The notes under the pieces: model-generated | Told to the model about the DNA's origin: nothing | Database searches by the model: none | Seen by the model: only the letters and a program-made list of their open reading frames with translations | Part shown: positions 19,171 to 33,053 of the stretch, piece by piece | Position numbering within the stretch: the first letter of the stretch is position 1 | Layout: every line of letters starts with the position of its first letter | Made by a program: the position numbers and the translations under genes | Origin: Owenia fusiformis | Lineage: Eukaryota; Annelida; Polychaeta; Sabellida; Oweniidae | NCBI GenBank assembly: GCA_903813345.2 | Contig: CAIIXF020000009.1 | Span: 37,751,759-37,815,758 of the forward strand | DNA length: 64,000 nt | Direction of reading: 5' to 3'

Positions 19171-20037
19171 AAATGCCAATCAGAACACTAGGTTTAATTT
19201 AATTATAATATTTTTCTTTCTCTGATTGGCTTGTAAACCAATCATTTGATAAACAAGATACCATTATCTGCATGCTTCTCTCAGATTCAACCTGTATATT
19301 CCACTTAACTGTATGTACACAAAATAATTAGATACTGAATTTATCCAGAGGTAATCATGTATGTTTAAGTACCTACAGTGCTAAGGTTACATAAATCTTT
19401 TGAAAAATTCTAACATGATATATGATGTCACAACTGGAACACTTGATTTTAATACTGGGGTATTATAATGGGATAATTGTTTATATGACTAGTAAATTTC
19501 AATATAGCCCAGTAAATGTAACATTTGGTACAATGGCATAATATTATCAAAGACGTTGAAAATATGATTTAGGGCAAAAATATTTTAACAATAAGAAGCT
19601 TTTAAAGCTATAAAGCATTGGCTTTCAAATATTTGCTATATACATGTGATACATTTACAGATTTGCTATATATGTACATATCATGGGCTTTCGCTAACTA
19701 TGTGGTGTGTCATTGGGATCTTCTCTAAACCAATCAGAAGTAGTTAAATATTTGTTTCATCTGCAGTCACACTTACAAATGATAATCTTATGGTCCTTTA
19801 TTAATTAGGTTTCTAATGAGAGAAACTATTGAATCAAGAATTCAAGAAGTCACATGATACTTTTACTTTTAAAGTATGACTAGCATTTTGTTTTTACTCT
19901 GACAAAGTTATATACAATAACGATCAAGTGAAACTGAAGCATTGAAACCTCATGTTGAAGATGCTTAAAAAATTAATTATGTTTTTGGGTAGACATTGAT
20001 AAATGGACCTCATCTCATACACAATTGCATATCACAC

Positions 20038-20375
20038 TTAACGCAATGACCTGAATACAGCTAAAACCAGAGGTAGAATCAAACATACATGTATAAACAA
20101 TCCAATCTTTTCATTTGTTGCTGAACTTGTTGTTGCGACAGTTGCAGTCATAGTTAAATTATATTTAACACCTCCAATTACGTGTTCTGCCAGTGTTTTT
20201 ATTCCTACATAAATTTCTTCAGAGATTGGCACTATATTTTCAGGCGGAAGGAGAAATCTTTTTAACTGACTTTGTCCCATTACGAAAGGGCCTCCAGGGA
20301 GCTCAAAGGCATATGAATATTTAATACTGTGATTATTATACATATAGTCCACACTGGTCCCACCTGATGCAAACC
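20038..20375 (-). CDS. Carboxypeptidase terminal exon
   Basis: Begins [14 protein letters not shown], covers the catalytic glutamate (YAFELPGG) and [11 protein letters not shown], then a Thr/Ser-rich stalk and a terminal hydrophobic segment ([16 protein letters not shown]). The Tyr that normally precedes the ASGG loop (CPA Tyr248) aligns with the glycine split between this exon and the previous one. Confidence 0.85.
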
Positions 20376-23300
20376 CTGAAAGCAGAAGTTATACACATAG
20401 TTTATTATAAATTAGGACTGGCACGGAACAAATTAAAATCAAAACAGATTTTGGAACTTGAATTCAGAATATTTGGAACTTAGGACTTTACTAGATTCAA
20501 TAAATCGACAGTGATAACTATATTGAAAAAAGTTATGAAATATATAAAATCAGTTTTGAATTTATTACATATAAAACAAGTGAAGTCTACAGGCATATGA
20601 CCACATTACAGTTTTGAATTTATTACATATAAAACAAGTGAAGTCTACAGGCATATGACCACACTACAGTTTTGAATTTATTACATATAAAACAAGTGAA
20701 GTCTACAGGCATATGACCAAACTACAGTTTTAAATTTATTACATATAAAACAAGTGAACTCTACAGGCATATGACCACACTACAGTTTTAAATTTATTAC
20801 ATATAAAACAAATGAACTGTACAATATTAACAAGGCAAATGGGCACACCACCAAGTAGGTAGAAAAAATGAAGTTATCTTTGAAGAAAATCCAATGAAAG
20901 GTTTTCCTTGAATTTATGTAAAAACTTTTGAAATGGCTGCCAGAAAATCTGATGTCTATCCAAAAATTGAAGAACTATAGAACATGGTACCCTCTAAGAT
21001 GTGAATGAATTTCTGAAGAAAATCTGATGAGCGTCTTATGGAATGGCAATGACAAGATTTATTGAAATATTGCTAATCAGAAAGATTATGTTAATGCAAT
21101 GACTAACTTGCATTACTGATATATTTTCTGTGATTTTTACAAAATAGTTAAGATAACAGAAAACAAATCAATATACCTAACATTTTTCCGATATTTCCTG
21201 TGCGATAAATCCTGCCATGGACATTTTTTATATCTCCTCGCATGGCTAAAGCAACATAGGCCTGGAAATCATAAATACCACATCACATGTATATATATTA
21301 TACAGGGTGAGTTCAAGAATCTTTTATCCAAGAAATTTACCCTATTGTATTTTGTTTAATTGTAAATCATGCCTCTATAAATGGGAGAGCTGAAAATATC
21401 AAATACTGTGGTAAATCCATGCTACAGGTACATGTATTCCAAATCCAGTTTAGACAAAATATTTATTTTGAAGATAATATGGTGTATCTAATCTAGTCTA
21501 TAGCAACAGACAGAAATCGTGTGAATCTGGGGGCCATAAGCAGAAACTTTGTAGTCAAGACTGCCTAAAATCTAGTGTTCTTCTACCATGACATCACTAT
21601 CTCCATCCATTGTTACAAAGATTGATTTAGAAATTCAAACGATAAGAAACTTATCAGATAACAGATAACAGATATGGCCTCCAGATTAAAAAAAAGAATA
21701 TTTCTTACCAAATCATAATTAGTAGGAGGAACTTGTTTAGTAGTAAAGCACCAGGGCCACATAAGTAAAGTGCCATAACTATGTAAAGTCACATAGGCCT
21801 TGATATGTTTTGCATGAGCTTGAATGAAATCATCCATATGACGAACTTCAATCTCAGAATGAGGCTCAGCTCCTTGGTAGATGTTTGCACATGGATCAGT
21901 GGCAGCTGTCCAGCCAAATCCTGAGGCAGTCTCATCTGAAAACAGGATGTTGAATTAAACCTGAGACTAACAGATTGATTGGACTCATCAGACACACTGA
22001 AGTTGAATGTTTATTGAATTCATGGCTTCTCTTTTAAAATATATTTTCATTTCCAAGTGGTATTGTAAGGCATGGAATATTAGATAGCTACCATGTCCGG
22101 ACAATATGGCCACCTTTTAATTCAAGATGGCCACTTAAAACTTAACCAGCTTTAGAATTAGATATCATTTGACAGCTGTACTTGAATCTGCGAATAGTTT
22201 TCCCAGAATGAGAAGATATATCAAAAAATAAAAGATGCAATAATAATTTGATAATGTGTAAAAAGAAAGAAATCTGATTATACCATAAAAGTGGAAGTCC
22301 CAATTCCTGTTGGGATCTGTACCAGAACAGTTTTTAGACCCAGGGTTAGGAGAGCGAGTTTTGCGCCACAATCTGTCCTGAAAAGGCAATCATAAAAATA
22401 ACCATCATTCCCTGCACACATGTAAGTCAATTCACAATACAAGTTAGAAATGCAATATACAGGATAGGGAGTTTTTTAGTAAAATATTTCTGTAAAATGT
22501 ATTTTTATTAAAAAGGCTCAGATGGGGTAGCTCTAAATGATATATGAATGTTATAAACTCTATGCTAACTTACAGTTGTCCATGAATAGACATATCCATC
22601 CACATTGAAGACTGGGAGAATATAGAAGTCAACTTGGCTCAAAAGTTCTTCAATATTACTGTTTGAGGAATAACCATGGATTAACTTGAATGAAAACAAC
22701 CATTTTCTATAAACACATTGATACACGTACAGATAAAGTACGTACATAAATACTCAAGAGAGAATCAAATAGAAATATTCAAGAGAGAATCTAATATACT
22801 TGAAGTAAATTTTTCATATCAAATTCTTGATCTTGTGAACTGTGTCAAGTTTTAAGAGTTTTAAATACAAAATCTCTAATATGTACTCTATATGTAAATA
22901 CGTAGTTTTTATGTTAACCAATATTACTTAAGGGAGTCCCCACTTTTTTTACTAGTTAGGCTTATTGTTATTTGCTCTTGTTATATGCTGATATATGACT
23001 TGTGGTGTCTCTGTGTGTAACATGTAGCTTTTATGTAAATACTTTATATAGCAATAAACAAAATAAAAAAAAATATATGTAAAATGAGAAACTGTCCTAC
23101 CTGGTCAATTATAAAGAGGGCTACAGAAGGGGCGATCCATTCACGTGCATGCATCCCTGCATCTATCCAGATTGCTTGTCTCTTGGTTGCATCATCCAGG
23201 GATGTTGAAATCTGAAGTGAAGCGCTTAATTAAAGACTGAAATTTGAAAATTATTGTAAAAGCAAAACAAATTCATGAATCTAATAATTTCAATTTTATA

Positions 23301-26300
23301 TTCAAACATTTTGATGTTTAGTCACATAAAATAAAGAAACTTATAAGCAAACTGATCCATTCAGTCATTTCTGCCACTTATTTAGTTACTACTGTATATA
23401 TGAATGCATTCAATGAATTATTCTTTGCATACGTAACATATACTCATTTTTACTTGTCAACAGGCATTTATTATTGCCCCATGAAACGAGGCAAATATAG
23501 GAGTATACATGTACCTTTATTGCATAGATAGGTCTGTTTTCATAGGACATACCCAAGTTGATACATTCTGTCAGGTTAGGGTAAGTTTTACAGATTTTCA
23601 ACAGCCATTCATTTATCTGGAAATAGACCAAGAACAGCTTACATTATATTGATGGACTTACAACAAAAATTGTGAGCCTGAAATAGATTCAGAGGTACTG
23701 TAGACAGTGTACATGAAAAAGATATGTCAACAATTAATACATAGTAAAGATATTGTAAAAAACTTACTATCAGATCAGTAATAATACATCGCAATGTAAT
23801 TTGGCTGACAATTTCTCTTGGCTGAATGATTTGAGTATACAGAAGTCTATAAAGATGGCACCCATAGTCAAATTACAAATCACAGTATTCTATGTTACTT
23901 GAGATATTGCAAAAAGATAAAAAATACAGATTTCCACAAGAATAATTTTAGCTAAATCATTAAACATCCTTAACATTGGAACACTAACTGCCTGCCACCA
24001 TTGGTTTTCTTCACTTCAGACTTACGAGAAAGGATGAGTCTGGGAATGAGTCTGAGTATCGACTTGGAAAATATTGAAAATTATAATGTCTGAAAAACCA
24101 ACTCAATCACACATATTATTAAACTTCAATATCTTATCCTTCTTCTGAGATTACAAGAATATCAATTTGTATCACAATTGATGAAGAATATTGGCATCAA
24201 AGACAGTGCATATCACTTTGTCAGAATTGAAAAAAATCAATGGCAAATATGAAATGAATTATTTATGCAAAAGGTTTGAAACATATCTTCCAAAACATTG
24301 GTTACTTTCTTTGTATAGACATTGAATGGTATTTCTGGATAAGTGAATTGGTGTTTATCTGGGTAATCAAGGGATTATAGTCACTCAAAGTTACTGAGCA
24401 TCCAGTTTTGAGACTTCAATTGTGTTGGTGATGTTACACATATTTCAGTCAAATTCATGCTGAGCACAACATTTTGGTTTCAATTTTATAATCTCTATAC
24501 ATGACCCTGGTGGTGAAGAGTCAGAATCAGTCAAAAAACCTAAACCGGAAAACTGTGTTCATTGTGAAAACTAAAAGTGAAGCAACTTTTTTTCTGATAT
24601 TTCTTACATCAAATGGCAACCATCTTGTTTTTCCCCCTTCAAAGTAAACTGGCGGGAAATTCAAAAATTTGAAAAAAAATTTAATCCTTAAATATATTTA
24701 AAAAATTTGATTTTCTTTTTAATTCTTCATGGGTCTTAAGTTATTTCTTCTTTGTATGTCATACATGTTGCCATTGGTGTTTTTTTTCTATGATAATGAC
24801 TATTTTCTTTTTGTTAAGATACTTATTTTGACTCTCAGCAGGGGGTTAATTATGCATCAAAACTCGTGAAAAAGTAAATACACTTATCAAATATAACTAG
24901 GACAGTAATAAAAACCATATTTCACATACATTTGACTGAGGGACCAAAAGGGCATATACCCGGACACATCCTTTCTTGTATAATCGTGTTTTTTCTTTTT
25001 TAAGTTAATATTCCATATACCGTTACTTACTTCCTCATATCTCCAATACTTGTCGTGGAAGGTTGAATAGCCTGTTGTTAGGTTAATACTATCAGCAGAT
25101 CTTTTATAGCGATGCATGCCATTAGCTTGTAGCTGTTCTTCTATACTTTTTTGGAGATCATCTATCAGCACATCATAATGTATGCCCATTTTCTACAAGA
25201 CCCAAAATGATATATGTCATGCATATAGAGAAAAATGGCTGCCTTGTATACTACCCAAGATTCTCAAAACTTTGACTGTTCATACTAACAAATTAAGTAA
25301 TATTGAAAGCTATTTTTGAAGAGAGAGCTTTTTCTGTTCTTAGATGACCGGAATAAAATGTGAAGGCAACAAGAGTCAGACAAGGCATTAACATGACAAA
25401 ATGTCACCACCTTGTAGCTCATGGATTTCTTTTGACCTTGAGAAGGTCATTAATATTTGAACTGTTGAGAACGTGTAGATGATTTTGAAGAAAAAATTTG
25501 GTCAATTTGAAGCAAGTTGAGAAAATACCTTTTTGACTTTTTATGACCTTTAAAAGGTCACTGAAGGTCAAATTTTAAATCTATAGTAAGATTTGACATT
25601 CTGAGAACTTGATCAATTTGAAGCAAGTAGAAATAAAAAAAAGACCTTTTTGACCTCCTAAATCTATTTCAGATTTGAACTTTTGAGATCTTGTCAATGA
25701 TTTTGAATAAAAAATTGGTCAATTTGAAGCAAGTTGAAAAAGGTCCTTTTTGACATTTTTAACCTTTTTTGACCTTGAGAAGGTCAAATCTTAAATTTTA
25801 AGTCAGATTTGAACTTCAGAAAACTTGTAGATGATTTTGAAAAAAATTGAAGCCAGTCTAAACAGTATTTGTTGAATTATTGGAAGTTGTAAGACATTAA
25901 AATCCATGTCTTGCTATCAACTTTCTAATTTTCTAAAGTTTGTAGTTTTAAAAGTAATTTAACTGAATCCCTTTTTGAATTTTTCTTTTTTGTCAAAGCA
26001 TCCAGGAATTGATAATATTTAGCTCCTTTAATTATCAAACAACTTCTTACCTCCAAAGTTGAGAGTATAGTGGGGAGTATTGATGGGGAAACTTGAATTT
26101 CTAGGGTGCTTCCTGTTCCATCTAGGCCTTCCCCTGACATTTCCGACCAGACATCTATCTACAAAAATTACTACCGTATATACATTCTTATTTCATTAAT
26201 TTGCAGTAAACAATGTATTTGCAATTCGTCTTGTGTATATCAATATAACTGAGGTAGAACATATCAAATTGAATAATGCAAGCATAAAAGCATATAGCGG

Positions 26301-28647
26301 TAAATAAAAACAAGTCAAGCTATGTGATTAATGGAGGAAATCTGCTGACAGAAGCACAGAGCCTTAATATGTTATTTAATCAACTTGAAGTTTACATAAC
26401 TAAGTGGCAAATTGAAAAGAATATATGGGTTGAGGCCAAAGTGTTACTCTCATTAATTCTAAAGCTGATTAGACCTCCTCTATTTAGCTTATCAAATAAA
26501 ATTCTGCCAAAATTACTTTTACATAAAACTGGCACATTTATATTAGAACGAAGGTATCAAATTATGTGTAAATTAATCTTCATTTGAAAAAGTCAGTGAC
26601 AATAGCCCAGGGCTATTAAGTAATTGACATGAAGAGCTTGTAAGGAATGAATGTTTCAAACAATTACGATACTTTGGTAGGAGTCTGAGAGCAACACACA
26701 ATATGCACATATTGATGATTGTCAAGTGATGGGAAAATGAGTGGATTAATCATATGCATTAACCTTATCATATAAAGGATAAATTTTTTTTTTAAATCTC
26801 TGGGATAAATTTTATTGAAAATACCAAACCTCTTAAAATTGATTCGAATATGCAAGTAAGGAAATTATGAAGGGAGAATAGAGATGAGTTTGAAAAATAC
26901 ATTGTCATTGTAGTTTCAAATGATTAACACAAAAAATGATGAGGTATTTTTGAAAAACAACCCATGAGTGAACTGCCAAAAGTCCTAAATCTCATTAGCA
27001 TGCAAAACATTATAAAATCATATTTATCAATGTCAAATCCAGAGACATATTTAAGAAAAGTCAAGTCCATGTTAAACAACATATTAAAAAACAGACATTC
27101 CCAAGTTATGACCCAACTCACTTCATGTTGTCCATCTCTGATCAGGTTCACGACAGCACTCTGTTGGTCAAGTCCAGAAGGTTGAATACGTAAAACTTTA
27201 TATCTGGAATAATGTCAACAATTTCAATTTGTATAAAGATAAAGTTAACATGACATTTAGGCCTGAAGGGTGCAATGTGTATTCCAAGTGTATATTTCAA
27301 AATTTAGCAAAATTGCCCAAAAAACCATTTGGGCCAAAAAACATATTTTACCCCTGTGCCCAGGGTATATCATCTAACAATTTGATAAATTATGTCCAAA
27401 GGAAGCCTAGATTGGTTGCGAATAGATCTAAGACCTCCCTTAAATTCTGGGTCTGCCAGAGTCTAGCCAAGGCCTAGCTTAGGTTATATTTACAAATTAG
27501 TTACAAAAATAAGTAATTTTAAAGGCAGAATCAGATACATAGGGGGGGGGGGGGGGGGGGAATCACAAGCAACAAAGTTAACTTGTCTATAAGTCTTTAC
27601 CATATCATTATGTATTTCCCCTAAAATATCTGTAACTTATTCTAAAATTCAAAAACAATTTCTAAAAATGTAGCTCACTCATCAGATTCTGCCTTTCATC
27701 TCATTTATTACTATCAATGATATACTGCTTAAGTTGAGAAACTGCTGTCCCAAAACAGAGTTTGATAAACATTTACTTTTGTCATTGACATAAATCAAGA
27801 CAATACAACCAAACACTTCAAAATAAATAGTAAATCTTTCCTCATGCATCTGAAGAAAAACATATCATAGTTAGTCAAAAAATAAATCCTGTATTTGTTA
27901 GCAACTGATTAATTGTAACAATATACAGCAAAATGATTGAAATATTTGAAATGGTTGAACCAAATGGCCGAAATTGTTGAAAGATAAAATGTTCATGTTC
28001 ATATAACTTTTCAGCCATTTCACATGTTTAGCCCTAAAACCCACTTACACTACAATGATTGACATACATGTATGAGCAAGTGTGCACATGTGATGATGTA
28101 AACAAGAAATTTTTCAAACAACTAAAATGCTTAAAATAAAATTCATAGTGTAGATTACTCTACTGAGTCCGAAAACAATATTTTGATTCTGAGTTAAAAA
28201 ATGTAGGTTCTGGCAGGATCTGAACCAACCATGTTTGTTGTTTTTGTTTACAAGATGGGTAAAACAAATGGGTAACTCATTATCTCATAATTGATATTTC
28301 CCAAAATCAATATTTATTTCACTGAGCAAAGACTTTTCTATTTCTATGAATTTCTCCTTTTCCTTGCAAGTATTTTTATTTGACAGATGCCACAGTTTTG
28401 CAGAGATCTACACCAAAATCTTATCCTAGAACTCTTGACAAAGCAGGATCGCAAATTCAAGAACAGTGAGGGTGAAACGCATGATTACATATATTGATTC
28501 GATTTTGAACAAGAACAGATAGCACTGATTGAAACATAATACACTCATTTTCATTATTACATACCCATCATATCTGACAATTCCAGACAGACATTCTATG
28601 ACCCCAATTACTCCTAGGATGATTAGTAATGAGCGCTTGCTAGCCAT
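20038..28647 (-). CDS. Secreted M14A metallocarboxypeptidase with propeptide and GPI-like tail
   Basis: Eleven coding exons (28647-28565, 27203-27122, 26158-26051, 25192-25031, 23616-23515, 23211-23101, 22684-22574, 22377-22284, 21935-21709, 21261-21177, 20375-20038) join in phase to 500 aa. Residues 1-~23 form a signal peptide. A carboxypeptidase propeptide ([10 protein letters not shown]) ends at a dibasic site, RYKR (~122). The zinc ligands are H200 and E203 in GMHAREW and H336 in TLHSYG. WRKTR and DPNRNWD bind the substrate, and the catalytic glutamate is E413 in AFELP. The residue before D398 at the specificity site (CPA position 255) is valine, suggesting hydrophobic C-terminal preference. 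The last ~40 residues are Thr/Ser-rich followed by a hydrophobic stretch and RSLR, like a GPI signal or tail anchor as in CPO. An acceptor at 28740 implies an upstream 5' UTR exon. Confidence 0.88.
20551..20815. repeat. 58-bp tandem repeat, ~4.6 copies
   Basis: Units starting CAGTTTTGAATTTATTACAT and containing CTACAGGCATATGACCACA recur every 58 bp at 20551, 20609, 20667, 20725 and 20783. It lies in the last intron of the carboxypeptidase gene. Confidence 0.85.
21709..21935 (-). CDS. Carboxypeptidase exon with third zinc histidine
   Basis: Encodes the conserved cysteine in ATDPC, the EPHSEIEV segment and [13 protein letters not shown], the third zinc ligand with the Ser-Tyr pair of the substrate pocket. 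It enters in phase 1 after FHFY and ends in phase 0. Confidence 0.88.
23101..23211 (-). CDS. Carboxypeptidase exon with HxxE zinc motif
   Basis: Encodes 37 residues, including [15 protein letters not shown], which carries two of the three zinc ligands and the substrate-binding arginine of M14 enzymes. Boundaries are cttcag|ATTTCA and GACCAG|GTAGGA, both phase 0. Confidence 0.88.
25379..25900. repeat. Dispersed repeat with ~110-bp internal periodicity, copy 1
   Basis: Starts with ACAAGGCATTAACATGACAA and ATGTCACCACC, then cycles through blocks such as TTGTAGATGATTTTGAA, TTGGTCAATTTGAAGCAAGT and GACCTTGAGAAGGTCA. A second copy occurs at 38868-39358. Non-coding, inside a carboxypeptidase intron. 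Confidence 0.7.
27542..27560. repeat. G19 homopolymer
   Basis: An uninterrupted run of about 19 G residues in an otherwise AT-rich intron. Its true length is likely uncertain because such runs are polymorphic and prone to sequencing error. Confidence 0.8.
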
Positions 28648-28739
28648 CTTTCAATGTGTGTCTCCAAGCATCAAATATCGGAAGAAATCTGGCGACATCA
28701 TCTAGTGAGTGGTTTCAGGCATATAATCCATCTGATAGC
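28565..28739 (-). other. Carboxypeptidase first coding exon plus 5' UTR part
   Basis: On the minus strand, a splice acceptor (tttattgcag) at 28740-28741 opens an exon that holds ~92 bases of 5' UTR, the start codon at 28647-28645 and the signal peptide [20 protein letters not shown]. The transcript therefore starts further upstream, at an unidentified promoter to the right. Confidence 0.6.
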
Positions 28740-28924
28740 CTGCAATAAAATAAAATAAACGTGATGTTGTTATTATTATTATTAACAGGTTCTGGTTCCT
28801 AATTGTCCTCATAATTTACAGAAGTTAACTGATATGAAAATGTTGCCAAGAGAGCGCTTAAGGCCAATGCATCATATTCTGATAGTCTAATTATGGTATG
28901 TTAGGAAGTGTAGGGATGATAGAG

Positions 28925-29060
28925 TTAAGGGGGCATCTCACAATATTCAAGGGGGCATTTCACGATTTCACAATTGTGAAGGGGCATTTCACAATTTTTA
29001 AGGGGCATTTCACAATTTTTAAGGGGGCATTTTACAATTTTTAAGGGGGAATATCAGTTT
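28925..29060. repeat. Short tandem repeat, GGGGGCATTTCACAATTTTTAA unit (~21 bp)
   Basis: About six imperfect copies of a GGGGCATTTCACAATTTTTA unit lie upstream of the carboxypeptidase exon 1. Confidence 0.75.
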
Positions 29061-29113
29061 TCAAAGGTTATACATAATGGTATACTCCTTCAAAGGTGAC
29101 ATATAATGGTATA

Positions 29114-29316
29114 CAGGGTGGGGTAAAAGAAATGCCAACTCTTCATTCATTCCCCAAAATTTTATTTCCATTTCTAAGCTATTAGGTTCTCCTCTTAGTT
29201 TTGAATTTACCTCATTAAGAGTAAAAGGGTTAATAATGTAATTATCATCCTTTAAGGATGAGGATTAGAGTTAGTAAAAATTAAATTAAAAGGGTGAACA
29301 TTTTGTGACCTACCCT
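29114..29316. mobile_element. MITE-like element with CAGGGTGGGGTA ends
   Basis: The left end CAGGGTGGGGTAAAAGAAAT follows TA. The right end reads ATTTTGTGACCTACCCT and is followed by ATA. The inverted repeats are imperfect. It is ~200 bp and non-coding. Confidence 0.4.
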
Positions 29317-32300
29317 ATATAATAATACAAAGGAACTAATATCATAAGACATACAATCATATATTATCTGTTTTATATTTGAGGAAATTGAAATACTTAT
29401 ACTATATTCAAAAATCCATAGGGATTCAATTTATATTGATTGTAGGTCTTTAAGAAGAATAAAATAATTCTTTATTTACACCTCAAAAAGCCTTTAAACA
29501 CCTTTAAATATTCTATATGGAATTATTCATGATCAGAATTCTGTATTCTGATCACAAATATTGATTTTTACCAAATAATATAGATTTGTCAGATCAGACT
29601 GTCACTTGAACATAATAAAACTGTCAAAATGAATTTTGAAGAGTCTTCTACAAAAGAGCTATTATTGTTAAAACCTTGAATTCTACAATAAAAGCACCCT
29701 TTGAAAAGGGACACTTCATCTTACACTCTTTAAATGAGAGATACATTTTTGATCAACCCCATATCCAATCAGAATATGTACTCAGAAAAATAACTACCCT
29801 TTCTGCATTTAGTGGCATGCTTGTATTAAATTCTTTGAAAGGTCCATTTGAGATTGTAGAGATCATATCAGAATCGAAACTGTAAAATTATCTAAAATAG
29901 TCAGAGGGAGTGAACCCAGCTGATGGAGATTCAGGATACAGTATTTAGAGTATCTTAAAATCATGAACTTACAGAAAATTCTAAAGCTGATCTAAGTGAA
30001 ATGTTGACCAGGAAAGCCATTAATGTAAACCCCATGAATGCTACAGGAATTGTTTTCTTCCTTGTTTTACAACCACATGTTATCTGCTGATGGTGAAAAG
30101 CATGACCCCGTAAAAGTAAACAGAAAGGACCAGCAGTTGTATAAACCAGGAAAAAACAAGAGCCTGGACCAGTTTTGGGTAAATGAGACTTAACTGTCAG
30201 GCCTTTTGAAATATCTATCCATATTACTGTAGAAATTTGATTTCATGAGTCAACTCACACTCTTTCAATTATAGGGGCTGAAACTGTCTATATCAGGGCT
30301 GATACATTTTTGTTTAAGAAGGGGTTCAAATGTTAACATGTAAAAGAATTTAGGAGGATTTAACCCCAGATGCCCTAAGTTGAGATACCACAATACATTA
30401 ATTAGATGGGCCCTAAAAGGCCACTTATTGATGAGATAATTCCTAAATTGGCTTGTATTTGAGTAGAGACTGAAGCTTGCCTCTGAAAATTGAATATATT
30501 TTCTGGTATAATTACATTCAGCTTTAGTCCATTAGTGTAATGGATGTAAGAAAACATGATATGAATGATGAGTTGCAATTAAGTTCTACATGCAACATCA
30601 GCCAAATCAACTCTTGTAAAGTTCCCCTTAGAATTGGCAAAAGGACCAGGGGGCCATTAACAGAAAGTTTGTAAAGTTTAGAATTACTAAGTCAATTGTT
30701 CTCTAACTATGACATCAATGTATCTATAGTTACAACAATTGGGTTTAATGAACTTCCAATTCTGAATGTTAAGCTCTTGACTACCTGGAGTTACAAGATT
30801 CTTGTCACCTCAGAAATGACTTTGAAGCCCAGAGTGACGTGAAAATCTGTCACAAAATTTTCACTAAAATTGCTCTTATTTGAACATTTTCATCCAATTT
30901 CCACAAAAATTGTTTTAATATGTGTAGAAATGATCTCTATCTCTGCCTTCTAATTTTACTACGTTGAGCATCTAAAATTGTATAGGTATGAAGTTAAATG
31001 TCAAAATGTGGCAAAAATGAAAAATTCTGTTGTTTCAACCGAATTTAGAGCCTGTGATTCAAGAGGTTAATGTACAATTTTGTGAACTTTGTATTGCAAT
31101 TTCCTAATTTGTGTGTTTGTTTGCTTGTTCATACATTCTTTCTGTTCTACCATATTTATTCTTCTTGTTCATTAACATTTTTTTTACTATACCTCCATTC
31201 TGTATCTACCTGTATTTACTCCAGTTGTCTTTATTTAACTCTCAAAAACAAAATCATACTCATATAGAAAATCATTTACATTAGATGCAGTCCATAAAAC
31301 GATTAAAGTATGCAAATAAATTAAGAGTGTCGACATTTTTACCATGCTTTCTTCAACATATCAGGTTGTGTATTAAACAAATGAACTGCTTGTATCACTT
31401 GTAATATTCATTCAAGATATCTGCAAGGTTTATTGTTGTAATAAGCACCTTTGAAATACAAATAGAATCCATATGCAATATTTGCAGATGCTCATAAACA
31501 GTCTAAAGACAGTAATCCAAGTATTTTATGAAGCTTATTACACTTGTCAATAAAGAAAATGTTTATTTTATATTGAATCTTCTTTAACAATGATTGGCTC
31601 CTCCAGGCTTACATAAAATATATAACTGGTTAAAAGAGTTGTAACTGTGATATATGAAAATTATGAGGAAAACATTTTTTAATTTTTTCTTGGAAAGCAA
31701 ATATTGCATTTCAACATTCAAAAATAATTTAAACCTAAAACTGGAATGAATGAATCCAAATAATAGCATTTTAAGAAAGTGAAAAATTGTTGTTTAAGCA
31801 AAAATAATATAAGACTAACCATGGATGAATCTGACCATGATATAAACTCAATCAAGAACTGGCATTTTCCATAAACAATATGTATCCTGATTCCTCATCA
31901 GCAAAGTTCATTACTGTATAAGGAAGTCGCGTTAATAGCCTTTTATGGGCATTTGAATGTGAGATAATTGTTATTGCCAAATATAGGCAGAAAATGGAGT
32001 CTCCAGATTATCTGACCACATAATCTGGTCTGATATAATTGTCACTTTTTGAGATCTGATGTAGATTTTTGTATTTCCACCAATTCCTGACTTACATGTT
32101 ATGTAATACAAATCTTCCTTTAAATGCTTATTCAACTGCTTTTAAAGCTCATCTCTAATTTTGACATCACTTGATGAAAACCCCTTAAAATCAAAAACCA
32201 TTCAATATCCTCTATTGAGATTACTTGGATTACAATTCAGTAATTTGTGAATTTTATAGATTTTTGATCAATTAAATACTGTCTGTTAAAGGAGATGGAT

Positions 32301-32850
32301 ACATTTCAAATGAAATAACAACTCTACTCACCTAATTCAGATTATCTTCCTTTTGGATGATTTAGTTTATAATCGTCTTAAACAGACTGCCACTAATCCT
32401 TACTTTTCTGATCAGGCAAGAGAAAATAATTATATGTTTAGCATTATCTCTCATATATTTCAATCTACACACTATAATAAATACATTATGGTTCATTCTA
32501 CATACTGATAGAAACATGTGTTTCATTATTAAGATAAGAATGGCTCATTCCTCTTGGATAACAAAATAATGCAAAACAAAGAACTAGATTACTCTGGCCT
32601 ATTTCACATTCTTTCTGCAGATGTAGCAATGTTAAGGAAGTGTGAGAACATAAGAATTTGTATCTGTTTGTAATTGATTAATTGAACCTCACAGTGAAGC
32701 TTGGGTGAACTACAGTATTAATAGATGGTGAGTTTATACTGTAATTAAAATAGAACAGTTCATTTTAACTGACCATGACCAAGATGATCCTTTCCAGAGT
32801 TTTCATTACCAACAGGTGATTTTCTTTGGCTGTTTTCACTGAAATGTCCA
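29317..32850. other. Gene-free interval
   Basis: AT-rich. No exon, RNA gene or repeat could be supported. It may contain the 5' UTR intron of the carboxypeptidase gene. Confidence 0.4.
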
Positions 32851-33053
32851 AGGCCCGTAGCCAGGCGGGTTCGATGGGTTCCAGCGAACAACCCCCCCCC
32901 TGGCCAAAAAATCTTTCAAAGTCATGCAGTTTTCACCATTCTGAGCACTTTTTAAGTGATTTTGGCCATTTTTGGACCAAAATTGTCACAAGTGAACCCC
33001 CCCTGGAATTTTTCAAAAAGTGATCCCCCTTGGCAAATCCTGGCTACGGGCCT
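32851..33053. mobile_element. MITE with AGGCCCGTAGCCAGG / CCTGGCTACGGGCCT termini
   Basis: The 15-bp ends are exact inverted repeats. The interior (~200 bp) contains runs of C and the inverted pair CCCCCCCTGG. I recall the GGCCCGTAGCCAGG terminus as common among short elements of marine invertebrate genomes. The apparent open frames here are part of the element. Confidence 0.75.
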
